NCBI GenBank assembly: GCA_025360105.1
Contig: JANYCT010000074.1
Span: 1-39,796, forward strand
Direction: 5' to 3'
DNA from: Actinomycetes bacterium
GTDB lineage: Bacteria; Actinomycetota; Acidimicrobiia; Acidimicrobiales; Ilumatobacteraceae
DNA length: 39,796 nucleotides
How positions within the stretch are numbered: position 1 is the first letter of the stretch; each line of letters opens with the position of its first letter. The translations under genes were made by a program, and so were the position numbers. Positions 25,924 to 34,535 of the stretch are shown one piece after another. The notes below the pieces were generated by a model. It was not told where the DNA came from, searched no databases, and saw only the letters and a program-made list of their open reading frames with translations.

Positions 25924-27252
25924 TCAGGCGCGAGGCACGCGCATGCGCAATGCCGCTGCGTGCGCGGGGAAGCCCTCGTGGTCGGCGAGCGCAATCACCG
26001 ACGGGGCCATGCGCAGCATCGCGGTCTCATCAGCGTGGGCAACCGCTGTGCGCTTCAGGAAGGTCTCCACCGTGATGCCCGATGACACGTGCGCGAAGCC
26101 GCTGGTGGGCAGCGAGGCCGGGCAGCCGATCACAAAGTTCGCCGCGCTGAAGGGCGTGTGTTGGCCGAGCAGGATCTCGCCGGCCTCGGTGAGCAGATCG
26201 AGGGTGGGCTGGCGAACATCGTCGTGCACCACCAGTTGCAGATGCTCGGGGGCGTAGCGATTCACCACGGCGGCTGCGGACTCGAGCGAGGCAACAACAA
26301 CGCAGCCGCCGTTCACTCCGAGTGCGGCGCGTGCCGCGATGGCGCGTACATCAGGCAGCAGAGCGATCTGACGGGTGAGTTCGGCATCGGTGGCATCTGC
26401 CAGAGCGGCCGATGTGGTGACGAGCACCACGGCGGAGTCCGTGCCGTGCTCAGCCTCGATGAGCAGGTCGGCCGCCAGGCGCACCGGGTCGGCGCTGTCG
26501 TCGGCGATCACCGCCGCCTCGGTGGGCCCGAGCAGCATCATCGTGGCCATGCCGTGACGTTGCATCTCGACTTGCGCACAGGTGACAGCGGGCGAGCCGG
26601 GACCGACGACCTTGCGCACCTTCGGGATGCTCTCGGTGCCGAAACCCAATGCGGCGATGCCGGCCGGACCGTTGACACGAAAGACGTTGCGGAGACCGAG
26701 CTTGCGGCACACCACGAGCACCGCGGGATCGACCTCGCCCCTTGCCCCGGGCACGGGCGGCACGACCAGGGCGATCTCGGCCACGCCGGCCACGATGGCG
26801 GGCACGCCGAGTTGATACGCAACCGAGGGGTAACTGGCTTTGCCGCTGGGCACGAACAGCCCGGCCGACGCGATGGGCGTGACCTTCTCGCCAACGAACA
26901 AACCCGGCTCGCTCTCGATCCACCAATCGGCCGCACGCTCGCGCAGCGCGTTGTTGAAGGTACGGAGGTGCGCGATGGCGTCGTCGATGGCGGCATCGAC
27001 CTCGGCCGACACCGTGGCATCGGCGAGTTCGGCTGCACTGACGCGTAGCTGGTGCGGTTCGATGTTGATGCGGTCGAAGTCGCGCAACGCCCGGCACACG
27101 GCTTCGTCGCCGTTCGCGCGGACGTCGTCGATGATGCGTCCGATCGATGCACGTAGTGCGGGATCGAAGATGGCGTCAAGGCCGCGGTGGCATAGAGCCT
27201 CTCGCTCGGTCTCGTCCATTGCGTCCCAATGCATCCGCCGCATCACAGCCAT
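25924..27252 (-). CDS. Histidinol dehydrogenase-family enzyme with altered metal site
   Basis: This 442-residue protein aligns along its length with HisD: AGLFVPSGKASYPS, GTDSAVVLVTT, and the catalytic pair E336-H337 in YAPEHLQL. Compared with E. coli HisD, the zinc ligands Q259/H262/D360/H419 become E266/H269/N372/H431, and the canonical GDY-x(3)-NHVLPT segment becomes ANFVIGCPASLPT. Two of four ligands and the Asn-His before LPT are therefore changed. No other histidine-biosynthesis gene is nearby; its neighbours are purA and a two-component system. It is more likely a HisD paralogue acting on another alcohol (sulfopropanediol dehydrogenase HpsN is a known precedent for such a switch) than true HisD. 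The ATG at 27252 fits a leaderless -10. Confidence 0.8.
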   Translation of the reverse strand: MAVMRRMHWDAMDETEREALCHRGLDAIFDPALRASIGRIIDDVRANGDEAVCRALRDFDRINIEPHQLRVSAAELADATVSAEVDAAIDDAIAHLRTFNNALRERAADWWIESEPGLFVGEKVTPIASAGLFVPSGKASYPSVAYQLGVPAIVAGVAEIALVVPPVPGARGEVDPAVLVVCRKLGLRNVFRVNGPAGIAALGFGTESIPKVRKVVGPGSPAVTCAQVEMQRHGMATMMLLGPTEAAVIADDSADPVRLAADLLIEAEHGTDSAVVLVTTSAALADATDAELTRQIALLPDVRAIAARAALGVNGGCVVVASLESAAAVVNRYAPEHLQLVVHDDVRQPTLDLLTEAGEILLGQHTPFSAANFVIGCPASLPTSGFAHVSSGITVETFLKRTAVAHADETAMLRMAPSVIALADHEGFPAHAAALRMRVPRA

Positions 27253-27259
27253 AGGCGAA

Positions 27260-27265
27260 ACGGTA
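27260..27265 (-). promoter_or_regulatory. -10 box of HisD-like gene, leaderless type
   Basis: TACCGT on the reverse strand is followed by 7 nt and the ATG at 27252. Confidence 0.55.
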
Positions 27266-27288
27266 CCTGTATCGGGCCGCCTGACCAC

Positions 27289-27294
27289 TAGGGT
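27289..27294 (+). promoter_or_regulatory. -10 box of purA-purB
   Basis: TAGGGT, 48 nt before the ATG at 27343, gives a leader of about 42 nt that contains the Shine-Dalgarno TTTGGAG (27331-27337). purA is thus one of the few genes here with a conventional leader. Confidence 0.45.
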
Positions 27295-27321
27295 TACGCC
27301 ACGTTCGCCTGTTCTGTTTGA

Positions 27322-28614
<1,293 letters not shown>

Positions 28615-28618
28615 CGCG

Positions 28619-29923
28619 ATGATCCCCCGCTATGCCCTGCCCGAGATGTCGGCGGTCTTCAGCGACACGGCACGGTTTCGTCGTTGGCTCGATATCGAAC
28701 TGCTCGCCACTGATGCACACGCCGCGCTCGGCCTAGTGCCCGCCGCTGACTCCGTGTTATGCCGCGAGCGGGCACCCCACATCGACGAGGAGTTCGTGCA
28801 GGCGGTGCTGGATCGCGAGGCGATCACCGATCACGACGTGGCCGCGTTCGTCGATGTCGTCCAGGGAGCCATCGGTGCGCCCGCCGGGTCGTGGATCCAC
28901 TACGGACTCACGAGTAGCGATGTGGTCGACACAGCGTGGTGCTGGATGCTCAGCGACGCGTGCGATCTCCTGATCGAGGCGTCTACCCAGTTGCTCAGCA
29001 CCGTCAAACAACTCGCCGTCACCCATCGCCACACCGTGATGATCGGGCGCACCCACGGCGTGCACGCCGAGCCGACCACGTTCGGTATGAAGGTCGCGCT
29101 GTGGGCACTTCAAATTGACCGTGACCGTGATCGCCTCATTGCTGCGCGTCAGGCTGTTGCCGTCTGCAAGCTCAGCGGCGCGGTGGGCACCTATTCGAAC
29201 ATCGATCCCGCGGTCGAGGCGTTCGTTGGCGCGAAACTCGGGCTCACTCCGGTGCCGGCCACGCAGGTGATCGCACGCGATCGCCATGCCGAATTCCTGT
29301 GGGCGTGCGCCGCCGTTGGATCGACGCTCGAGATGATGGCCGTGGAACTGCGTCACCTGCAACGCACAGAGGTGCGCGAGGTGCAAGAGGGCTTCAAGGT
29401 CGGCCAGAAGGGTTCGTCGGCGATGCCGCACAAACGCAACCCCATTTCGGCCGAAACCATCAGTGGGCTGTCTCGTGTGTTGCGTGGCAATCTGCAGGCC
29501 GGAATGCAAGATATCGCGCTCTGGCATGAGCGTGATATATCGCACAGTTCTGTGGAGCGCATCGTGCTGCCCGATTCTGCGCTTCTTGCCCACTATGTAC
29601 TCAACAGGATGCGACGTTTGCTCACGGGATTGCAGGTGTTTCCCGAACGAATGCTGGCCAATCTCGAAGCGAGTCACGGCCTGGTATTCAGCCAGCCCGT
29701 ATTACTCGCCTTGGTCCAGGCTGGTCTCAGCCGCGACGACGCCTATCGCATTGTGCAAGAGACTGCGATGCGTGCTTGGGACGAAGGCCGCAGCTTTCGT
29801 GAGTTGCTCGAGGCAGATGCTCGAGTCACCGTGCCCGAGACTGTGCTCGACGAGGCATTCGATGTGCAACGTAGCCTGCGGCATGTGAGCCGCGTGTTCG
29901 AAGCCCTCGACGAACTGGACTGA
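28619..29923 (+). CDS. purB: Adenylosuccinate lyase
   Basis: This 434-residue enzyme of the fumarase/aspartase superfamily cleaves adenylosuccinate to AMP and fumarate, and SAICAR to AICAR. The N-terminus MIPRYALPEMSAVFSD is typical. Conserved region 1 is HYGLTSSDVVDTA, region 2 is GRTHGVHAEPTTFG with the catalytic His, and region 3 is the flexible signature GSSAMPHKRNP. The start is 4 nt after the purA stop. The stop codon lies in the 5' arm of a stem-loop (29920-29939). Confidence 0.97.
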   Translation: MIPRYALPEMSAVFSDTARFRRWLDIELLATDAHAALGLVPAADSVLCRERAPHIDEEFVQAVLDREAITDHDVAAFVDVVQGAIGAPAGSWIHYGLTSSDVVDTAWCWMLSDACDLLIEASTQLLSTVKQLAVTHRHTVMIGRTHGVHAEPTTFGMKVALWALQIDRDRDRLIAARQAVAVCKLSGAVGTYSNIDPAVEAFVGAKLGLTPVPATQVIARDRHAEFLWACAAVGSTLEMMAVELRHLQRTEVREVQEGFKVGQKGSSAMPHKRNPISAETISGLSRVLRGNLQAGMQDIALWHERDISHSSVERIVLPDSALLAHYVLNRMRRLLTGLQVFPERMLANLEASHGLVFSQPVLLALVQAGLSRDDAYRIVQETAMRAWDEGRSFRELLEADARVTVPETVLDEAFDVQRSLRHVSRVFEALDELD

Positions 29924-29939
29924 TCAGTTCAATGATCAG
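29920..29939. terminator. Stem-loop between purB and the convergent small gene
   Basis: CTGATCA-GTTCAA-TGATCAG is a perfect 7-bp stem with a 6-nt loop. It overlaps the purB stop codon and ends 8 bp before the convergent gene's stop, so it could serve both strands. No T-tract follows. Confidence 0.5.
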
Positions 29940-29947
29940 CTCGGTTG

Positions 29948-30364
29948 TCAGCCTGCTGCGCGAGAGACCCCGGCGGCTTTGAGCACACGGGCGTCGACCC
30001 CGATGGCCCGCCACGCGGCGTAGCTGATGCCATTGCGATGGCTGTAGCCCTTGGCGACCTTGGCGAACTCGGCTTCGAGGGCAGTGAGATCGACGGTCTC
30101 GCCGGCCTGGGCCAATTCTTCTTCGAGGTCCAAACGCTCCTGCACCAGCTTCAGCTCGCGCACCGGGTTGGCGTCGACGATTTCGCTTTCGATTGCAACA
30201 AGGCGTTTGGCGATGGTGTCGGGTGTGCGCTTGCGGCCGCGCTTGGGTTTGGTGGATCGCAGCGCTTCGAGATAATCGCGCACTGCTTTCCCTTCGGAAC
30301 GACCGGCTGCCAGGGCCGATTTGTGTTCGTCGGTCATCGGGCCTTTGGGTCCACGTTTTGCCAT
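29948..30364 (-). CDS. Small basic protein with AT-hook-like segment, function unknown
   Basis: This 138-residue cytosolic protein begins MAKRGPKGPMTDEHKSALAAGR and carries KPKRGRKRTP at about residues 38-47, which resembles an AT-hook (Arg-Gly-Arg core flanked by basic residues and Pro). A likely coiled-coil follows (~48-95, alternating Leu/Glu), and the C-terminus is compact (SYAAWRAIGVDARVLKAAGV). A nucleoid or RNA-binding role is plausible but only inferred. The ATG at 30364 sits 6 nt after TATGAT with a TGGACA -35, the best promoter in the window, suggesting strong expression. I do not recognise a named family. It converges on purB. Confidence 0.75.
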   Translation of the reverse strand: MAKRGPKGPMTDEHKSALAAGRSEGKAVRDYLEALRSTKPKRGRKRTPDTIAKRLVAIESEIVDANPVRELKLVQERLDLEEELAQAGETVDLTALEAEFAKVAKGYSHRNGISYAAWRAIGVDARVLKAAGVSRAAG

Positions 30365-30370
30365 GCGGCC

Positions 30371-30398
30371 ATCATAGTTTCCAAATGAGCGATGTCCA
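30371..30398 (-). promoter_or_regulatory. Promoter of the small basic protein gene, leaderless type
   Basis: On the reverse strand TGGACA (30398-30393), a 16-bp spacer, TATGAT (30376-30371) and 6 nt precede the ATG. Both hexamers are close to consensus. Confidence 0.7.
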
Positions 30399-30436
30399 TT
30401 CAGGGTCACCATTCAGGAATATCGGTGAGTTTGCCG

Positions 30437-30442
30437 TACTGT
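30437..30442 (+). promoter_or_regulatory. -10 box of thioesterase gene
   Basis: TACTGT lies 10 nt before the ATG at 30453; the intervening GGTGAG could act as a weak Shine-Dalgarno but abuts the start codon. Confidence 0.35.
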
Positions 30443-30452
30443 TCTCGGTGAG

Positions 30453-31271
30453 ATGGATGCACACGAGCTCTTCCGGTTGTCACCGCATGGGGCCGACACC
30501 TTTGTCGGTATCGGGCCGCAATACCCGTGGGGTGGCTTGTACGGCGGGCAGATCGTTGCCCAGGCGCTCCGGGCCGCGGCGGCCACGGTGGATCCGGACA
30601 TGGCGCCCCATTCGCTACGCGCCTACTTCATCCGCCGGGGTGACCACGACGAACCCGTTCGATATGAGGTGGATCGCATTCGTAACGGACGCAGCTTCGC
30701 TACTCGTCGCGTCGTGGCCCGCCAAGCGGTGGGAGCAATCCTCAACCTCGAGGCATCGTTCCAGCGCGCAGAGCCATCGTTCGATGTGGAAACGGTTGCG
30801 ATGCCACTCGATCTCGCCTCGCCGGAAGAACTCGTGCATGATTCATGGTCCGATCTCTTCGATCGTTGTTGGATCCCGTCGAAGTTTCTCCCTGCCGATG
30901 GTCGCACGGGCGCCGGCCGATCTGCGGCGTGGCTGAAGGCCAACGGCACACTCGGCGATGACCCCCTGTTGCATCTGTGCACGCTGGCCTACCTGTCGGA
31001 CGATCTGCCCACCGACGCCGTCGTGCGCGCCCACCCCATCGGGCGCGAACCTGAAGAACTGCGACATGGTGCGCTGTTTTCGGCGAGCCTGGATCACACG
31101 ATGTGGTTCCACCGGCCGGTGAAAGCCGACGAATGGCACCTGCACGACTTCACATGCCACAGCTTCGTCGGTGGCCGCGGCCTGTCGATCGGCCATGTGT
31201 TCGCGGCCGATGGCACCCACGTGGCCACCATCGCGCAAGAGGTGCTGATGCGCGACAACCGCTCACAGTAG
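30453..31271 (+). CDS. tesB: Acyl-CoA thioesterase II (TesB type)
   Basis: This 272-residue double-hotdog enzyme hydrolyses medium- and long-chain acyl-CoA to free acid and CoA. The first hotdog has GGLYGGQIVAQALRAA and SLRAYFIRRGD; the second carries the active site, with the Asp in SLDHTMWFHRP, the Ser/Thr region HDFTCHSFVGGRGLSIG, and the Gln in IAQEVLMR, matching the Asp-Thr-Gln triad of E. coli TesB. Length and order are normal. It stands divergent from the small basic gene and upstream of pyrE with its own spacing. It could limit acyl-CoA levels alongside the EtfD-linked fatty-acid oxidation suggested elsewhere in the window. Confidence 0.92.
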   Translation: MDAHELFRLSPHGADTFVGIGPQYPWGGLYGGQIVAQALRAAAATVDPDMAPHSLRAYFIRRGDHDEPVRYEVDRIRNGRSFATRRVVARQAVGAILNLEASFQRAEPSFDVETVAMPLDLASPEELVHDSWSDLFDRCWIPSKFLPADGRTGAGRSAAWLKANGTLGDDPLLHLCTLAYLSDDLPTDAVVRAHPIGREPEELRHGALFSASLDHTMWFHRPVKADEWHLHDFTCHSFVGGRGLSIGHVFAADGTHVATIAQEVLMRDNRSQ

Positions 31272-31296
31272 GCCGCCGCGCAACCCATCGCCCGAC

Positions 31297-31302
31297 TACG
31301 GT
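31297..31302 (+). promoter_or_regulatory. -10 box of pyrE, leaderless type
   Basis: TACGGT is followed by 6 nt and the GTG at 31309; no Shine-Dalgarno. Confidence 0.6.
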
Positions 31303-31308
31303 CGGATC

Positions 31309-31881
31309 GTGTCTGCTGAACTTCCACCACTTGATCCCGCCCGCGCTGCGCTGCGCGAGCATGTGTTGCGCTACTCGGTGCGAACCGGCGACTTCACCCT
31401 GAAGTCCGGAGCGAAGAGCACCTGGTTCCTCGACACCAAGCAGACCGCATGCCGCCCCGATGGGGTGCTGTTGATGGCCGAGGTCGCGCTCAGCTTGATC
31501 CCAGCCGACGCCGACGCAATCGGCGGGCTCACGATGGGTGCCGACCCCGTGGCCTATGGGATCGCTGCTGTGGCGGCCACGCGGGGCCTGCGTCTGCGCA
31601 GCTTCAGTGTGCGCAAGGAGGCCAAGGATCACGGCGTCACTGGACGAATCGCCGGCGCGCTGCACCCGGGCGACAAGGTGGTGATCACCGAGGACACCGT
31701 CACGCGCGGTACGTCACCGCTCGAGGCGGTCGAGGTCGTGCGCGCGTTTGGCGCAGAACCGATTCTGATCACCGTGATTGTCGATCGGGGAGGCACCTGC
31801 GCGGCGATGGCCGCCGAAGCGGGCGTTGCGTTCTCGCCGATGCTCACCGCCGTGGATCTGGGTTTCGGTTACGGCACCTGA
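31309..31881 (+). CDS. pyrE: Orotate phosphoribosyltransferase
   Basis: This 190-residue enzyme transfers phosphoribose from PRPP to orotate, giving OMP in pyrimidine synthesis. The PRPP-binding motif is VVITEDTVTRGTSPLEAV, the flexible catalytic loop is RKEAKDHG with its lysines, and the N-terminal hood has DFTLKSGAKSTWFLD. The GTG at 31309 is supported by the leaderless -10. No other pyr genes adjoin. Its 3' end overlaps the convergent GGDEF-EAL gene by 13 bp. Confidence 0.95.
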   Translation: MSAELPPLDPARAALREHVLRYSVRTGDFTLKSGAKSTWFLDTKQTACRPDGVLLMAEVALSLIPADADAIGGLTMGADPVAYGIAAVAATRGLRLRSFSVRKEAKDHGVTGRIAGALHPGDKVVITEDTVTRGTSPLEAVEVVRAFGAEPILITVIVDRGGTCAAMAAEAGVAFSPMLTAVDLGFGYGT

Positions 31882-33689
31882 CTCGTGCTTGTGCGATTCG
31901 CTTTCACCGGGCCGAGGCGGCTTGGATAGCCGGGTTCGACCGGAAATGCGTGCAGCACCGATGCGGTGAGCAGCAGAGCCTCGGCTGGTGGCATCGGCCC
32001 GCCGAGAAAGTGACCCTGCGCGAACTCGCACCCGAGTTCGCGGAGTGCGTCGAGTTCGTCTTCGTGCTCGACCCCCTCCGCGATCACTGCGTAGTTGAGG
32101 CCGGTGGCGAGGTCCAGAATCGCCTGCAGAATGTGGCGACCTTGTGCGGTCTGCCAGATCCCGGACACGAACTGCCGATCGAGCTTGACCACGTCGATGG
32201 GATATCGCCGCAGGTAGGCGAGCGATGGATACACGGTGCCGAAGTCGTCGACAGCGATGCGTACCCCGAGATCACGCAGCGCATCAAAGCGGTCGTTCTG
32301 ACGCTCGGGGTTGTCGAGCAACATCGATTCGGTGAGTTCGAGCGTGATCATCGTCGGGTCGACATGATGGTGCTTGAGCACCCGCGCCAAGTAGTTCGCA
32401 AAGGTCGAAGCGCCCAACTGACGGCTCGACACGTTGACGTGCAGTCGAATCGGACGACCGGCGGTGATACTCCACGACGCAGCGTCTCGGCACGCGACGT
32501 CGAGCACGCGCTCCGCGATCGCAGTGATCAAGCCGATCTCCTCGGCGATCGCGATGAACTCGATCGGTTCCACATCGCCGAAGTCCACGTGATGCCAGCG
32601 CGCCAGCGCTTCAAATGCAACCAGGGAATCGTCAGCGAGCGCAAAGATCGGTTGATACGCAACGTTGAGGTCGTCGTTGTCGATGGCCTCCCGGAGCGCA
32701 CGTTCAAGATCGATTCGTCGCCGCGTCTTCATCGACATCGTGTCGTCGAAGACCTGCATACAACTGCGCCCGGTCTCCTTGGCGCGATACATCGCCAAGT
32801 CTGCATTGCGGATGGCCTGCTCAGCTGAGTGGACGGTTACATCCGTGCGCGCGATACCGACCGATGCCGAGATGTGCACCAGTTCCTCGTCGAAATCAAA
32901 TGGCGCCTCGAGAGATCGAAGTATTCGCGCGGCCACGAGCTCGGCGATGTCGGGCCGCTCCAACGCTTCGCACAGCACCACGAACTCGTCGCCGCCGACA
33001 CGTGCCACGGTGTCGACCGCGCGGGTCGCGTCGCTGATGCGCCGGGCTGCCTCGACCAACAGGCGGTCGCCCGTTCTGTGCCCGAGTTGGTCGTTGACTG
33101 CTTTGAAGTGATCGAGGTCGAGGAACAGCACCGACGGCCACGAGCCCGAGCGTTCGGCGAGCACGAGTGCGTGTTGCAGGCGGTCGACGAGAACAGTTCG
33201 GTTTGGTAGACCCGTGAGGGCGTCGTGCGTTGCCTGCCATTGCAACTGCGCCAGCGTCGCATCCCGGGTGCTGTTGTCGGTGATGACGACAACAGCTCCG
33301 CTGACCTCGTGCGCGGGTGACTGATTTGCTGCGAACGGCGCGATCACTAAGTCGGCAGGAAATGGTTCTTGATTCATCGGCCGAAGGCGGACGCCGTCGA
33401 TGTTCCAGCGGCGTTGAAGCAGGACAGACTCGAGCTCTTCGCGATTCATCAACGGGCGCGCCGATTCCTCGGTGGCCCCTACCCTGAGTAGCGCAGTGAT
33501 GGCTGCGCCCAGAAGGTCTGCACTCAGGCCGAACAAGCGAACTGCCTCGCCGTTCGCGGCATTGACGATGCCGTCATGATCGATGACCAACACTGCCGCG
33601 CCGACTGCTTCGAACACGGCGTGAAGCCGCTCGCGCTCGAAGCCGAGATGATGACGAACATCGGTGTGTGGCGAGGGCGGTTCAGGCAT
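31869..33689 (-). CDS. PAS-GGDEF-EAL cyclic-di-GMP enzyme
   Basis: This 606-residue soluble protein has a PAS domain (~20-140), GGDEF domain (~150-310) and EAL domain (~320-575). The cyclase site is intact (GGDEF at 232-236) and the inhibitory RxxD site is present five residues earlier (R223-A-V-D226). The phosphodiesterase residues are all in place: E360 of EAL, N419, E454, D481-D482, K502, E538 and Q558. Loop 6 reads DDFGTVYPSL where DDFG[TS]GYSSL is usual. It may therefore make and break cyclic di-GMP, with PAS input from redox, oxygen or a ligand. No TM segment is seen. The start is uncertain since neither a -10 at close range nor a well-placed Shine-Dalgarno is visible. Confidence 0.92.
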   Translation of the reverse strand: MPEPPSPHTDVRHHLGFERERLHAVFEAVGAAVLVIDHDGIVNAANGEAVRLFGLSADLLGAAITALLRVGATEESARPLMNREELESVLLQRRWNIDGVRLRPMNQEPFPADLVIAPFAANQSPAHEVSGAVVVITDNSTRDATLAQLQWQATHDALTGLPNRTVLVDRLQHALVLAERSGSWPSVLFLDLDHFKAVNDQLGHRTGDRLLVEAARRISDATRAVDTVARVGGDEFVVLCEALERPDIAELVAARILRSLEAPFDFDEELVHISASVGIARTDVTVHSAEQAIRNADLAMYRAKETGRSCMQVFDDTMSMKTRRRIDLERALREAIDNDDLNVAYQPIFALADDSLVAFEALARWHHVDFGDVEPIEFIAIAEEIGLITAIAERVLDVACRDAASWSITAGRPIRLHVNVSSRQLGASTFANYLARVLKHHHVDPTMITLELTESMLLDNPERQNDRFDALRDLGVRIAVDDFGTVYPSLAYLRRYPIDVVKLDRQFVSGIWQTAQGRHILQAILDLATGLNYAVIAEGVEHEDELDALRELGCEFAQGHFLGGPMPPAEALLLTASVLHAFPVEPGYPSRLGPVKANRTSTSQVP

Positions 33690-33834
33690 GCTGCGCCGCG
33701 TCTCCCATCAATGTGTCATCGTCCACAGTTCCCCGCCTTTCGAACCCATTGGTGTATCGGTCGGGTTGCGTCGTGTCTTGAGCAACGGCCCTCGTGCCGG
33801 GCCTGTGCGGGGGGAATGCAGCGATGCCGTTCGA

Positions 33835-33840
33835 TACTCT
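33835..33840 (+). promoter_or_regulatory. -10 box of hemolysin III-like gene, leaderless type
   Basis: TACTCT is followed by 6 nt and the ATG at 33847. Confidence 0.55.
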
Positions 33841-33846
33841 GCAGGC

Positions 33847-34509
33847 ATGCAGACAGCCGCCGACGCGATGCCCGTCAAGCCACTGCTTCGTGGTTGGTCC
33901 CATGTTGTGGCATTCGTTGTGGTGTTGGTGTTTGGCGTGATCCTCATCGCGAAAGCGGCCGACACTCAGCGTGGTGCCGGCGTGATGGTCATCTACGTAG
34001 CCGGAACGGCGTCGATGTTCGGTGTATCGGCCGCGTATCACCGTCTGGGTTGGAGCCCTCGTGCACGCGCGATCATGTCGAAGCTCGATCACTCCACGAT
34101 CTTTTTGGCTATCGCCGGGGCGTACACGCCCGTGGCGGTCGTGGGGCTGACCGGCGGCTATCGAGCGGTTGTCCTGACCGTCGCGTGGGTGGGCGCCGTG
34201 GTGGGGATCAGCCTGCAGTGGTTGCCGTTCCACCTGCCGCGCTGGATGTTCGCGGCGGTGTATGTGTTGGTGGGCTGGGCGGCGTTGTTTGCGTTCCCTC
34301 AGCTCTATCGCGGACTCGGCGCAGGTGGCTTTCTGCTCATCCTCGGTGGTGGCCTCGCATACACAATCGGTGCCGTTGTCTACGCGATGAAGCGCCCTGA
34401 CCCGTGGCCGACGGTGTTTGGCTTCCACGAGGTGTTCCACGCCTTCACCATCATTGGCGCGGCCCTGCATTTCTGTGCGATCGCGTTTTGGGTACTGCCA
34501 AAGATGTAA
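33847..34509 (+). CDS. Hemolysin III / YqfA-type seven-TM membrane protein (PAQR-like)
   Basis: This 220-residue integral membrane protein has seven predicted helices. The family metal-site residues are visible: S and H in SAAYHRLGW, the Asp of KLDHSTIFLAIAGAYTP, and the paired His of FGFHEVFHAFTIIGAALH near the C-terminus, matching the S-H-D-H-H set of PAQR/hemolysin III proteins. The name is historical; family members are probably metal-dependent lipid hydrolases or membrane-homeostasis factors and not toxins. The ATG at 33847 fits the leaderless -10. It is divergent from the GGDEF-EAL gene. Confidence 0.9.
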   Translation: MQTAADAMPVKPLLRGWSHVVAFVVVLVFGVILIAKAADTQRGAGVMVIYVAGTASMFGVSAAYHRLGWSPRARAIMSKLDHSTIFLAIAGAYTPVAVVGLTGGYRAVVLTVAWVGAVVGISLQWLPFHLPRWMFAAVYVLVGWAALFAFPQLYRGLGAGGFLLILGGGLAYTIGAVVYAMKRPDPWPTVFGFHEVFHAFTIIGAALHFCAIAFWVLPKM

Positions 34510-34535
34510 GTCCTATCTCTGGCACAAGAGCCGGC

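Noticed and set aside
25924-27252. True histidinol dehydrogenase of a histidine operon
   Set aside because: Two of four zinc ligands and the NHVLPT segment are changed, and no other his gene is present nearby.
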